Source: an uncultured Lachnospiraceae bacterium (lineage in GTDB: Bacteria; Bacillota; Clostridia; Lachnospirales; Lachnospiraceae). From it: a stretch of 63,629 nucleotides of DNA. Below the pieces are notes generated by a model that was not told where the DNA came from, searched no databases, and saw only the letters and a list, made by a program, of their open reading frames with translations. A program made the position numbers and the translations under genes. Shown in pieces: positions 56,178 through 63,629 of this stretch. Position 1 is the stretch's first letter, and every line of letters begins with the position of its first letter. Location: the NCBI GenBank assembly GCA_902779445.1, contig CACZBM010000010.1, forward strand, positions 1-63,629, in the 5' to 3' direction.

Positions 56178-56271
56178 GTTTCTTCACCTCTGATACATAC
56201 ATCTTCTCTGTATCATACCTTCCGTATAGGAGTTTTTCCTTAAGACTTGCCCACATGCTTTCACGTTGATC
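56178..56271 (-). pseudogene. IS3-family transposase (OrfB) fragment
   Basis: Read on the minus strand, the frame from 56271 gives ESMWASLKEKLLYGRYDTEK followed by MYVSEVKKL. This is like the C-terminal part of IS3-type transposases (ESFW-x-LK-x-E--YGR-YDT pattern). It has no start, no catalytic core and runs into unrelated sequence at both ends, so it is a decayed remnant. Confidence 0.7.
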
Positions 56272-56279
56272 CTAGAAAG

Positions 56280-56309
56280 CTGGATAGTCCGTTTTATGAT
56301 CCCATTCTG
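56280..56309 (+). repeat. 30-bp duplicate of the end of the HTH gene
   Basis: CTGGATAGTCCG and the following 18 bases (to CATTCTG) match 57702-57731 within the HTH gene at 28 of 30 positions. In the same strand it codes LDSPFYDPIL, as LDIPFYDPIL does in that gene. It is a relic of a second gene copy or of a rearrangement next to the transposase fragment. Confidence 0.75.
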
Positions 56310-56423
56310 TTTTAGATAATTGCCAAAACCTTGAACTTTTCAGGTACTTGATTTAAATTCTATAATTTTATATAATTACAAGGAAACAAGGAATCCTTAC
56401 TTTCGCATATGGAGGTTAAAAAT

Positions 56424-56786
56424 ATGCCAGCTTTAGCAGTAATGCACGAACAGAAAAAGGTTACAATATCATCAAAACGCCAGTTTACCATCCCCCAGAA
56501 GTTTTTCACGGAGCTTGGCTTTGACCGGGAGGCTGTATGTACCCTCGGTGAAGGAATGCTCATTATTGAGCCTGCCAGATCCGAAAACGGCGGGGAATTT
56601 GCTGAGCAGATATTAGCTGATCTCATAGAAGAAGGATATAGTGGGCAGGAGCTGCTTTCCGAATTCAGGGCAAGACAGTCCAAAGTCAGACCTGCAGTTG
56701 AAAAAATGCTTAAAGCAGCGAAGGATGCTGTTAATGGCACAGGTGAATACTACACCTATGATGATATATTCGGAGAGAAGAAGTAA
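56424..56786 (+). CDS. AbrB/SpoVT-type antitoxin
   Basis: About 120 residues from ATG at 56424 (MPALAVMHEQKK). The GGAGG at 56411-56415 overlaps the ATG at 56409 and is well spaced for 56424. The N-terminal swapped-hairpin DNA-binding motif is VTISSKRQFTIPQKFFTELGFD; the rest is helical and acidic (EFAEQILADLIEEGYSGQELL), ready to wrap the toxin. Its stop overlaps the toxin start (TAATG). It should bind its own promoter and neutralise the downstream toxin. Confidence 0.85.
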   Translation: MPALAVMHEQKKVTISSKRQFTIPQKFFTELGFDREAVCTLGEGMLIIEPARSENGGEFAEQILADLIEEGYSGQELLSEFRARQSKVRPAVEKMLKAAKDAVNGTGEYYTYDDIFGEKK

Positions 56787-57094
56787 TGGCAAATCTCGTA
56801 ATTCTTCCGCCCGCCGTAAAATATCTGAAAAAGCTCAAGGATAAGCGACTTAAAAAATTATACCAGGATGCGATTGATGAAATTTGTGCTGATCCTTCCG
56901 TCGGTGATCCCAAACACGGCGATTTGGAAGGCGTCCTCGGATACGATATCTATTACAATAAGATCAATTATGAGCTTGCATACACCATAGAAGAGAGAGT
57001 GATTGAAGGTACCGATGAAACCGAAACAGTTGTCGTTATCATGGCGGGTACGCGTGAAAACTTCTATGATCAGCTAAAGAGATACAGGCCTTAA
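56786..57094 (+). CDS. RelE/ParE-family toxin
   Basis: 102 residues, basic at the start (PPAVKYLKKLKDKRLKKLYQDAI) with the compact RelE-fold end (YDIYYNKINYELAYTIE, VVVIMAGTRENFYDQLKRY). The final strand and Tyr/Arg residues suit a ribosome-dependent mRNA nuclease, but ParE-like gyrase poisons share the fold. It is coupled to the antitoxin by a one-base overlap. The pair sits in an accessory region rich in remnants. Confidence 0.85.
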   Translation: MANLVILPPAVKYLKKLKDKRLKKLYQDAIDEICADPSVGDPKHGDLEGVLGYDIYYNKINYELAYTIEERVIEGTDETETVVVIMAGTRENFYDQLKRYRP

Positions 57095-57156
57095 TCAATG
57101 TATAAAGAATAAAAGAATTGGAAAATTCAGATTCAGAATGCTGATCGGGAATTTGT

Positions 57157-57204
57157 AAACCATTAAAATAATGGCAAAACACATCTTGAAAACCATCAAA
57201 ATAA
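57157..57204 (+). repeat. Direct repeats flanking the HTH gene -35 box
   Basis: AAACCAT(T/C)AAAATAA occurs at 57157-57171 and 57190-57204, start to start 33 bp (three helical turns). The second copy covers the -35/spacer region of the HTH gene promoter, so it may be an autoregulatory operator. Confidence 0.5.
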
Positions 57205-57214
57205 AGGTTATACT
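57186..57214 (+). promoter_or_regulatory. Promoter of the HTH gene
   Basis: TTGAAA (57186-57191), 17 bases, TATACT (57209-57214). Confidence 0.75.
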
Positions 57215-57239
57215 ATACTCGTGAAGTGACAATATATTC

Positions 57240-57794
57240 ATGGAGCAGAGTATGACTGATTATGTTATTCCGACTTTTACCACAGGAAAAGAAATAAAAA
57301 AAACCAGACAGAAATGCGGCATGACCCAGAAGGAGTTTGCCGCATTTGCCGGCTGTTCAAAATCTACTGTCGAAAGATGGGAGATGAGTGATCAGAAAAT
57401 TACCGGTCCCATCGTAACGCTTTTGGATATTTTAAAAAGAGATCCCGATATGGTTGAAAAGATGACCATACCTAAGGACCGGCTAAAACTTCGCTTATAT
57501 TACATGTATGATGATATGGTTTGTACCATAATTGATGTTGATGAACAGAAGCAGAAGGTCAGGATATTTAATTATACTGCGAACCTGATGTACAGGGCAT
57601 TCGGGAGAAACACCGAGCCCGACTTTAAGGATTACGAGGAATTTCTGGAGTCCAGATGTTTTCCAAGGACCAGAGATAAGATAAAGCTGGAACTAAAAAA
57701 ACTGGATATCCCGTTTTATGATCCCATTCTGATAATAGAGAAAACAGAGGGAAGAATGGCAGATGATGATTTCTGGATAAAGATAGAGAGGTAG
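57240..57794 (+). CDS. HTH transcriptional regulator with C-terminal domain of unknown function
   Basis: 184 residues. The Xre/HigA-like helix-turn-helix lies near the N-terminus (GKEIKKTRQKCGMTQKEFAA, then GCSKSTVERWEM, about 14-50), followed by LDILKRDPDMVEK. The C-terminal half (about 80-184) is a separate domain (LRLYYMYDDMVCTIIDVDEQ) that ends in LDIPFYDPILIIEKTEG. ATG at 57240 or 57252 can serve; GGAG at 57242 fits the second. A tandem-repeat region and an ATPase gene follow. Confidence 0.8.
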   Translation: MEQSMTDYVIPTFTTGKEIKKTRQKCGMTQKEFAAFAGCSKSTVERWEMSDQKITGPIVTLLDILKRDPDMVEKMTIPKDRLKLRLYYMYDDMVCTIIDVDEQKQKVRIFNYTANLMYRAFGRNTEPDFKDYEEFLESRCFPRTRDKIKLELKKLDIPFYDPILIIEKTEGRMADDDFWIKIER

Positions 57795-57797
57795 AGT

Positions 57798-57920
57798 ATG
57801 ATAGAATTATTCGAAACGAACCTCCGGGACAGCGTACAACAATACCGGAGTTGCACACGAGTGCACAACGGTGCACAACAATTCCGAAGTTGCACACGGG
57901 TGCACAACAGTGTACAATGA
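57798..57920 (+). CDS. Possible 40-residue repeat-encoding ORF
   Basis: ATG at 57798 has GAGAGG just upstream (in the end of the HTH gene) and opens 40 codons. Two 13-residue units are visible, YRSCTRVHNGAQQ and FRSCTRVHNSVQ, from the 39-bp DNA repeat; the third copy falls after the TGA. The in-frame period argues for coding, the absence of known homologues and the short length argue against. It may simply be a translated repeat. Confidence 0.3.
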   Translation: MIELFETNLRDSVQQYRSCTRVHNGAQQFRSCTRVHNSVQ

Positions 57921-57947
57921 AATCGAAGTTGCACACAAATGCACAAC
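57849..57947 (+). repeat. 39-bp tandem repeat, three copies
   Basis: AGTTGCACAC begins units at 57849, 57888 and 57927, exactly 39 bp apart. Units contain TGCACAAC one or two times each, and GTTGCAC facing GTGCACAAC as an interrupted inverted repeat. The last unit runs up to the ribosome binding site of the ATPase gene. Confidence 0.9.
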
Positions 57948-57962
57948 AAGGAAAGAATAAAA

Positions 57963-59042
57963 ATGCAAAATCCATTTACCAGTACATATGGAATCAAACC
58001 GGAATTGTACATACAGAGCGATAGCATGGACGATCTTTTAGAGAATTTCTCTCATGATGATCCCACTGAAAAGGCATATATGATAACCGGCGTCAGAGGC
58101 TCCGGAAAAACTGTGTTGCTTGCTGACCTGTCGGAAAGAATGAAGGGTATGAGTTTCTGGGAGGTCATAAACATTAATCCTGTTGGTGATATGCTTGCTT
58201 CACTTGCTTCCAAATTGTATGACATTGGCTTTATCCATTCATATTTAGTGGATGCGAAAATTGATATTTCCTTTATGGGGATCGGAGTATCCGTAAAAAG
58301 TGGCAGGGATAAAGTTTTTAATATAGAAACTGCTATTGAAAAGATGCTTGATGGTGCACGCAAAGAAGGAAAGAAAATTCTGATCACCATTGATGAGGCG
58401 TCACCTTCTGAGGAAATGGAAGCGTTTTGTCTGGAGTATCAAGCCCTAATCCGTGAAAGATATCCGGTTTTTCTGATAATGACCGGGTTACATCAAAATA
58501 TAGATTCCCTGAGCAATATGAAGAAATGCACTTTTCTTACAAGAACTCCCAGAATCCGGCTTAGTAGTCTTGATGAAAGCTCTATTGCAGTAATCTACAA
58601 GAAGATCCTTAATGTAACAAAAGAGAATTCTATAAAAATGGCTGAACTGACGAAGGGCTATGCTTATGCATTTCAGACGCTGGGAAGAATCTGCTTCGAA
58701 ATGATATCTAAGGATCAGGATCCGTTTGAAGATGAAATAATGGAGGACCTGCTTTTTCAGTATGAAAGTGAACTCATAAGGTATTCCTACAGAAAAATAT
58801 GGTCTGAATTATCTGAAAAGGATATTGAAGTTATTAAAGCAATGGTGAAACTGAATGGCGATGGCCCGGTAAAGCGGGAAGAACTCATGAAAGAAACAGG
58901 CTTCAGCTCATCGATGATGAACCGGTATCGTCAGAGATTGATGGATAAAGGCCTGATAACGACAAGCAAGGAAGAGTACGGCAGCTACAGCTTCGCACTG
59001 CCTATGTTCAGTAGCTTTGTCAGGGATTATTATATGGATTGA
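57963..59042 (+). CDS. P-loop ATPase with C-terminal winged helix
   Basis: About 359 residues from ATG at 57963 (MQNPFTSTYG; AAGGAAAG upstream); an earlier in-frame ATG at 57939 lies in the repeats. Walker A is GVRGSGKTVLL, Walker B KKILITIDEAS, and an AAA sensor-like region (FLIMTGLHQNI, RTPRIRLSSLDE) follows. The C-terminus is a winged helix (VKREELMKETGFSSSMMNRYRQRLMDKGLI). The architecture is like STAND or archaeal-type ATPases of unknown role, common as singletons in Firmicutes. Its 3' end overlaps the remnant on the other strand by 13 bases. Confidence 0.75.
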   Translation: MQNPFTSTYGIKPELYIQSDSMDDLLENFSHDDPTEKAYMITGVRGSGKTVLLADLSERMKGMSFWEVININPVGDMLASLASKLYDIGFIHSYLVDAKIDISFMGIGVSVKSGRDKVFNIETAIEKMLDGARKEGKKILITIDEASPSEEMEAFCLEYQALIRERYPVFLIMTGLHQNIDSLSNMKKCTFLTRTPRIRLSSLDESSIAVIYKKILNVTKENSIKMAELTKGYAYAFQTLGRICFEMISKDQDPFEDEIMEDLLFQYESELIRYSYRKIWSELSEKDIEVIKAMVKLNGDGPVKREELMKETGFSSSMMNRYRQRLMDKGLITTSKEEYGSYSFALPMFSSFVRDYYMD

Positions 59043-59278
59043 TTATAAAGACCGTCGAAATAAATCATCAGAAATCCTATAATAACAGGAAGCTGCATCC
59101 GGTACATATAGAATGTGGCATGAACCTGGTTTAGGTCACTGAAAATAAAATAATATATATAAGGCATAATCATCAGGCAGAGAAGAGGCAGGTATTTTTT
59201 TGGTTCACTCCATCTGCCTTTTTTTACAATAAGCAGTATTATCATTATAAAGAAAGCAATCAGGATTGTCAGATACAA
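59030..59278 (-). pseudogene. 3' remnant of a GT-C-like membrane protein
   Basis: 82 residues of a hydrophobic protein with KKYLPLLCLMIMPYIYYF and VHATFYMYRMQLP. These match the C-terminus of the protein at 60419 (IKRLIPVLFVSAYPYFWMIV, IHATFWVYRTQIC) in order and spacing. The homology stops at the 5' side, where no more of the gene follows, so it is a truncated paralogue. Confidence 0.65.
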
Positions 59279-59335
59279 TGATGGATTATCCTTTGGATGG
59301 TTTGGATGATTTGCTTAGGATGACAGCAGGTGAAA

Positions 59336-60343
59336 ATGAATAGAAAAATATACTACGATAAAATACGTATTCTTGCGATGTTTCTGGTGATCGGAGTTCA
59401 TGCAGTGGGCTCTATTGCGCAGTTTGCCCAAGGAGGGGTACAGGAGACAGTAGCAGGGGTTCTTGACAGCATTAATTCTCTGGGTGTACCGATATTTTTT
59501 GCTTTGAGCGGATTGCTGATTTTATCAAAAGACTACACCGACATTATAGGGTTCTATAAAAAGAGACTCATAAGAATTGGTATCCCATATTTAATATATT
59601 CGATCTTGTATGTATGCTATTTTACAGGATATGAAGAAAAAAATATTTTGGGGATCCCCGCTGCGTATGTAAAAGATATCCTGACAGCAAATGTTCATGC
59701 CACTCACTGGTTTGTGTATTCAATAATGGGGCTTTATTTTGCTGCTCCGTTTTTATCAAGAATGTTTCATGCTATAAGTGATGATGAACTGAAAATACTG
59801 TTTGGCGGGTGTCTTTTAATTACGGTTTTATGCAGATTATTTGAGCTTTTTGGACTTAGCTTTGGAGTCGGGGATGTTGTTTTCAATTCCGGAGCGCTGT
59901 GGTCATTTATAGCAGCTTATTCATTAAACAGATTAATGGGTGCAAAAAGCAGGAATAATATCCTTGTAAAATATCATTTAATAATATCAGGGATCCTCGC
60001 ACTGTTTTATGTTATTTCTAAAGAGAGTCTATTCAGCCAGATGGCGGTTATGTTTCTATTGATCGATAGTGGAATGATAGACGATAAAAATGAAAGTATA
60101 TGGAATAAGTTGATCGGGGATATATCAAAGCATTCTTATTCGGTATATCTGATCCATGCGGCGGTTATATCGCTGTTATTGAGATTATATACAAATTGGA
60201 CTGATTTATTTGTTATTAAGTGTTTTTTGATCTATATTGTGGTATTCTTGATAAGCTTTGCGCTTGTGAGAATTATAGATTATCTTATAACTGACAGAAT
60301 AATATGTTTAGCTAATCATTGGACAGAAAAGACGGTAAGATAG
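59336..60343 (+). CDS. Acyltransferase-3 family membrane protein (O-acetyltransferase)
   Basis: About 335 residues from ATG at 59336 (a GTG at 59330 is also possible). Some ten hydrophobic segments; the N-terminal YYDKIRILAMFLVIGVHAVG holds the conserved R and catalytic-type His of acyltransferase-3 proteins, followed by VPIFFALSGLLIL and KKRLIRIGIPYLI. Such enzymes O-acetylate or succinylate surface glycans. The two GT-C-like proteins that follow suggest a surface polymer locus. Confidence 0.88.
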   Translation: MNRKIYYDKIRILAMFLVIGVHAVGSIAQFAQGGVQETVAGVLDSINSLGVPIFFALSGLLILSKDYTDIIGFYKKRLIRIGIPYLIYSILYVCYFTGYEEKNILGIPAAYVKDILTANVHATHWFVYSIMGLYFAAPFLSRMFHAISDDELKILFGGCLLITVLCRLFELFGLSFGVGDVVFNSGALWSFIAAYSLNRLMGAKSRNNILVKYHLIISGILALFYVISKESLFSQMAVMFLLIDSGMIDDKNESIWNKLIGDISKHSYSVYLIHAAVISLLLRLYTNWTDLFVIKCFLIYIVVFLISFALVRIIDYLITDRIICLANHWTEKTVR

Positions 60344-60418
60344 ACGGTATATAGATTAAATGTCGAATCTAACAGCATAATTGTATTATTATTTATAGCA
60401 AAAAAGGATGATGATAAA

Positions 60419-61645
60419 ATGAAAGATAAAGTACAAAAATACTTTCTGTGTTCGATAATAGCGCTTGTAGTGGGAGCATTTATCGGGATTATCCTGATGA
60501 CCGCAGTATGGGCGATCCCGGACAGCCTGGTGAAAAAAGGAGTGGATGACGCCAGAAACTGTTTCCGACATGAAGGGATTTATGATCATGAGATACAGTT
60601 TTTTTGTTATACATACGGGAGTAAGCTGATAGCAGATAGACCAATGACAGATGTGATATTGAACGGAGATCAGACCCTTTCTACTCTGGAAAAAGCAATG
60701 TCTGTTAACGGATACTCCAGATACTGGCATGGTTATATGGTATTCCTTCGACCTCTTCTTGCGCTTTTTGAATATGGACAGATTAGGTATATCATGTCAT
60801 TACTTTTCTTAGTCCTGATCGCTTTGATAGTTACAAAGCTGCAGGAGAGAACGGATAAGGTTATTTCAATTATTTTTATCCTTTCTTTAGGAATTATTCA
60901 CTTTACAGCCGTTCAGTTTTCTCTGCAAACCGGAATTGCGTTTTATGTGGCATTTATAAGCTCAGTTGTGATACTTCATTTTTATAATAGGGCTGGAACC
61001 GGTCTGTGGAGGTGGATGTTTTATTTCATATCCGGAATGTGTATGGGTTTCTTCGATTTTTTGACGAGCCCTATATTGGGGCTTGCCCTTCCACTTCTCT
61101 TTGAGCTTATTCTTGATGAATACTCCGACGAATGCACATATATTAAAAAACAGATGCTAAAATGTATCAGCGCTTCCTTTGCATGGGTGCTGGGTTACGG
61201 ATTATTCTGGGCAGAGAAGTGGCTCCTCGGGTCACTTATACTTCGAAAAAATGTTCTTGAAGACGCTACAGGTAAAGTGGGACAGTGGCTGGAAAAGAGT
61301 GAAAATGGAGGAGTATTGTGGGCTATCCAGAAAAATATATTCTGCCTGTTTCCATCCGGTAAAGGAGTGAGCGAATTAATACCGTTTTTTGTAATTTATG
61401 TCGTGTTTTTCTTAGGCTTAATGATAGTGTTTATTAAGAAACATGACTCTTGGAACAGGATAAAGAGGCTGATCCCTGTTCTCTTTGTATCTGCATATCC
61501 ATATTTCTGGATGATAGTAATGAGTGATCATTCCGCGATACATGCTACATTCTGGGTATACAGGACGCAGATCTGTTCTGTCTTCGGATGTCTTGCAGTT
61601 TATTGTATGGCGTTGAAAAAGAAGCAGCAACTCGAAATTGATTAG
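60419..61645 (+). CDS. Polytopic membrane protein, possible glycosyltransferase (GT-C-like)
   Basis: 408 residues with about nine hydrophobic segments. After the first segment an extracellular loop is rich in Asp (KKGVDDARNCFRHEG, RPMTDVILNGDQT) and could bind a metal or lipid-phosphate. I do not recognise a named family. The C-terminus (YPYFWMIVMSDHSAIHATFW) matches the remnant at 59030. One base separates its stop from the next ATG. Confidence 0.6.
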   Translation: MKDKVQKYFLCSIIALVVGAFIGIILMTAVWAIPDSLVKKGVDDARNCFRHEGIYDHEIQFFCYTYGSKLIADRPMTDVILNGDQTLSTLEKAMSVNGYSRYWHGYMVFLRPLLALFEYGQIRYIMSLLFLVLIALIVTKLQERTDKVISIIFILSLGIIHFTAVQFSLQTGIAFYVAFISSVVILHFYNRAGTGLWRWMFYFISGMCMGFFDFLTSPILGLALPLLFELILDEYSDECTYIKKQMLKCISASFAWVLGYGLFWAEKWLLGSLILRKNVLEDATGKVGQWLEKSENGGVLWAIQKNIFCLFPSGKGVSELIPFFVIYVVFFLGLMIVFIKKHDSWNRIKRLIPVLFVSAYPYFWMIVMSDHSAIHATFWVYRTQICSVFGCLAVYCMALKKKQQLEID

Positions 61646-61646
61646 T

Positions 61647-63332
61647 ATGAATAAAGCGATTAACTACAAAACAGTATTAAAGATTGTCATGGTAACGGCT
61701 ACCCTGACAGCCGGCTGCTTCAAGATTCTTTACGGGTGGGATCAGGACGAGTCATATATCATGCTGCTCGTATTCCGCCTTCTGAAGGGAGATATCATTT
61801 TTAAGGATATCTGGGATCTGCATCAGACATGTGCTGTTTTGCCGGCTGTGCTGGTTTCGGGATACTATAAAGCCTTCGGCATAACGGGAATGGCTGTATT
61901 CTTAAGATGTGTTACACAGATATTACTCGTTTTGACAGCTGTTTTTTTATATCTCGTGATCAATAGATCGTATGGTCCGGATGCCGCCTTTTTCTCGGCA
62001 TTTATCGTTTTGAACATGCTCCCCAGAGCAACCCTGCAGATGGAGTACGGATTAAGTACTGTTATATTTTCAATCATAGCATCGGCGCTTTTGCTGGATG
62101 TATGGAAAAATAACGTGAGCAGAGCAACGCTTAAGATAGTGTTTGCAGGATTATTTTACGGACTGTCGGTATATGTTTATCCCACAATGATCATAACAGT
62201 TCCGCTTTACTTTTATATCACCTGTTTCAGGCTGGGAGACAGCATGAGACAGAGGATTAAATATGCCATTCTTTTTTGGGTGACATGCGGGATCCTCGCA
62301 GGCCTCTTTTTTATGTATGTATTTAGCTACATCACTCCCCGGGATTTCCTGACCGTACTGGGTGAATTTGGAAAAACAGCCGATCATACGGTAATGTTTC
62401 CTGCGTTTCAGAATCCGGCAGTGATACTTAAGTCGGGTATTAGAATAGTAATCTTTTTATCTGTTACACTTGGGCTATGGTTTCTGCTCCGGAAGAAGCT
62501 TATTCATCCGTCTCAAGTGTTCTTTGTATTTCTCGTTGTCTCCTTTATTTCCGTTGTGATACCGAATATTACAGGTCTAAGGCAGTCGGGCCCGTTTGGA
62601 CTTTTGGAGAGATATATAGTGATGGCGGTCATATCAGTGTTTATAAGTTTTTATACAGATGATAAACCTCTGTTCTGGACCTTTCTTATGGGAGGATTGT
62701 TTTATTATCTTGGTTCTCTTATGGGATCAGCGTTGGGCTTTAATGAGAACGCCATGTTTCTCGAAATGACGATCATTGCCGGAACTGTCTATGGGATCAG
62801 GGTAATGGACTTATACGAGGATGAGAAAATACGGATTTTTTCATTTACAGCGATATGTTTTCTGATATTTGAACTGGCTTTTTCCAAAGGATATTTTGTG
62901 AGGGTAAATAACACAGATCCTGCAAATATCACAGAGTGTAATAGCATACTGAATAAGGGACCCTGTTACGGTATAAGAGTAAGGGGAACACAGAAGTCAG
63001 GCTATGATAGTCATATTGAGATAATAGAGCGAAACAGTACTGAAGACCAAGTATATATGTATCTCGGAAATGATCCTATATACAACTTCTTTTTCAGGGG
63101 AGAGGTGACGTCTGCACAGTATGTGGGAACGGCAAGACCAAATATTCAGTTTGTGGATTACTATTCGGTATTTGGTCATGAGCTTCCGAATCAAATCTAC
63201 ATTGATAAGAGCATGTACCCTGATATTGAAGGATTTATGAATACCGAATTTGGAGTATTCTTGAAAGAAATGGGTTATATCGGCAGCATTGCGGATGTGG
63301 ATATGTATTTCATATTAAGCATCCGCAAATAA
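61647..63332 (+). CDS. Polytopic GT-C-type glycosyltransferase-like protein (ArnT/PMT-like topology)
   Basis: 561 residues from ATG at 61647 (the frame opens with TTG at 61638 inside the previous gene). About 11 membrane segments fill residues 10-420 and a soluble part follows. The first outer loop holds GWDQDESYIMLLVFRLLKGD, an Asp/Glu pair in the place of the catalytic acids of GT-C enzymes that use polyprenyl-phosphate sugars, followed by KDIWDLHQT. The C-terminal portion (NDPIYNFFFRGEV) resembles the lumenal domain of similar proteins. Substrate unknown. It forms a coupled pair with the gene before it. Confidence 0.7.
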   Translation: MNKAINYKTVLKIVMVTATLTAGCFKILYGWDQDESYIMLLVFRLLKGDIIFKDIWDLHQTCAVLPAVLVSGYYKAFGITGMAVFLRCVTQILLVLTAVFLYLVINRSYGPDAAFFSAFIVLNMLPRATLQMEYGLSTVIFSIIASALLLDVWKNNVSRATLKIVFAGLFYGLSVYVYPTMIITVPLYFYITCFRLGDSMRQRIKYAILFWVTCGILAGLFFMYVFSYITPRDFLTVLGEFGKTADHTVMFPAFQNPAVILKSGIRIVIFLSVTLGLWFLLRKKLIHPSQVFFVFLVVSFISVVIPNITGLRQSGPFGLLERYIVMAVISVFISFYTDDKPLFWTFLMGGLFYYLGSLMGSALGFNENAMFLEMTIIAGTVYGIRVMDLYEDEKIRIFSFTAICFLIFELAFSKGYFVRVNNTDPANITECNSILNKGPCYGIRVRGTQKSGYDSHIEIIERNSTEDQVYMYLGNDPIYNFFFRGEVTSAQYVGTARPNIQFVDYYSVFGHELPNQIYIDKSMYPDIEGFMNTEFGVFLKEMGYIGSIADVDMYFILSIRK

Positions 63333-63511
63333 GTCACCGGGGTAGTTTATTATATGATTACCGACCGACTTATCAGAATTGCCTTAAATCAGTCGGATCC
63401 CACCACCCCTGTATCTAAGTGAAGCAAATTCCTGAAGAAACCGTCCCTGATGACTAAATTGCGGGTGCTCCATAAAGTGGTCAGATTTCCCCCAATTTAA
63501 TCACGGGTTTA

Positions 63512-63540
63512 TTGAAAATGGATTTTGCAGGGTATAGAAT
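63512..63540 (+). promoter_or_regulatory. Promoter of the second PD-(D/E)XK-like gene
   Basis: TTGAAA (63512-63517), 17 bases, TAGAAT (63535-63540), then GGGGGT. The arrangement is the same as upstream of the copy at 24152. The rest of 63333-63511 holds no gene I can support. Confidence 0.75.
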
Positions 63541-63549
63541 GGGGGTGAA

Positions 63550-63629
63550 ATGAAAGACATAGTGAAATCAGAGAAAACATACTGGCATCCGGCGTTTTTC
63601 GGAGCCACAAAGTGGGAATTAAAAGAGAA
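63550..63629 (+). CDS. Second copy of the PD-(D/E)XK-like protein (3'-truncated by window edge)
   Basis: The frame from ATG at 63550 reads MKDIVKSEK then TYWHPAFFGATKWELKE, the same as TYWHPAFFGATKWELKE of the gene at 24152. It is open to the end of the window. A GTG at 63562 lines up with the TTG start of the other copy, so either codon may be used. Only the first 26 codons are visible. Confidence 0.8.
   Translation, partial: MKDIVKSEKTYWHPAFFGATKWELKE

Noticed and set aside
57849..57947. CRISPR or plasmid iteron array
   Set aside because: Only three 39-bp tandem units without spacers; no replication initiator gene is near.
63333..63511. Possible insertion-sequence end (GTGGTCAGATTTCCCCC-type sequence)
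   Set aside because: It recalls the edges of some insertion sequences, but I found no transposase frame or matching inverted repeat in the visible bases.

Overview
The window looks like the chromosome of a motile, anaerobic, apparently non-sporulating Lachnospiraceae bacterium of the Butyrivibrio/Pseudobutyrivibrio type. The clues are moderate GC with AGA/AGG/ATA-rich codon use, a sigma-D-type flagellin promoter, CodY, a CIRCE-controlled groESL, a domain-permuted family 3 beta-glucosidase, and an rpsT to lepA-hemW neighbourhood without the gpr and spoIIP genes that spore formers usually carry there. No rRNA, tRNA or CRISPR array was recognised.

Layout. 1-617: tail of a DUF4143-type ATPase. 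844-6166: a five-gene plus-strand operon (MBOAT acyltransferase, SGNH/DltD-like protein, FkbH, acyl carrier protein, VOC protein) that looks like a Dlt-type pathway with the D-alanine activating enzyme replaced by an FkbH 3-carbon loading enzyme. A minus-strand methyltransferase pair converges on it. 7803-10105: an unknown protein and a secreted SH3/NlpC-P60 wall hydrolase. 10106-10758: a long spacer with a cluster of DnaA-box-like 9-mers, paired palindromes and a near-consensus promoter for rpsT, which starts with TTG. 11122-20169: a small unknown protein, lepA, hemW, and a coupled three-gene set (EAL protein with two dead GGDEF domains, HD protein without GYP, PilT-like ATPase with altered motifs). 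20170-23276: a 171-bp hairpin, a dispersed repeat, and an 870-residue flagellin. 23307-26677: a multicopy PD-(D/E)XK-like protein, dprA and yifB/comM on the minus strand. 26925-29347: two double-glycine leader peptides and a soluble chemotaxis signalling protein fused to a PhnD-like binding domain. 29500-40868: topA, codY, valS, fapA-like, a 48-residue ORF, a zinc-ribbon/TPR membrane protein and the GH3 enzyme. 40929-43474: repeats around groESL.

43572-51485 is an envelope/phosphonate locus. A sulfatase-superfamily membrane enzyme converges on a tightly coupled minus-strand operon: YidC-like domain fused to a CDP-glycerol glycerophosphotransferase domain, small membrane protein, PhnW-type aminotransferase, PEP mutase with an N-terminal TagD-type cytidylyltransferase domain, LicC/PntC-like nucleotidyltransferase, and signal peptidase I. 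No phosphonopyruvate decarboxylase is present. Directly upstream, 51497-56052 encodes an Hsp70-AAA+-AAA+ fusion (1074 residues) and a membrane-anchored partner. Their codon use differs from all neighbours, and a decayed IS3-type transposase fragment lies on the upstream flank, so this module was probably acquired.

56424-59278 is an accessory patch: an AbrB/RelE-type toxin-antitoxin pair, an HTH regulator, 39-bp tandem repeats, a P-loop ATPase and a truncated membrane-protein remnant. 59336-63332 holds an acyltransferase-3 protein and two GT-C-like polytopic proteins, probably for surface glycans. The window ends in a second copy of the PD-(D/E)XK-like gene, whose promoter is conserved with the copy 39 kb away.

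The strongest candidates for undescribed biology are the FkbH-driven Dlt-like operon, the phosphonate operon with its YidC-glycerophosphotransferase fusion, and the Hsp70-AAA+-AAA+ module next to it.
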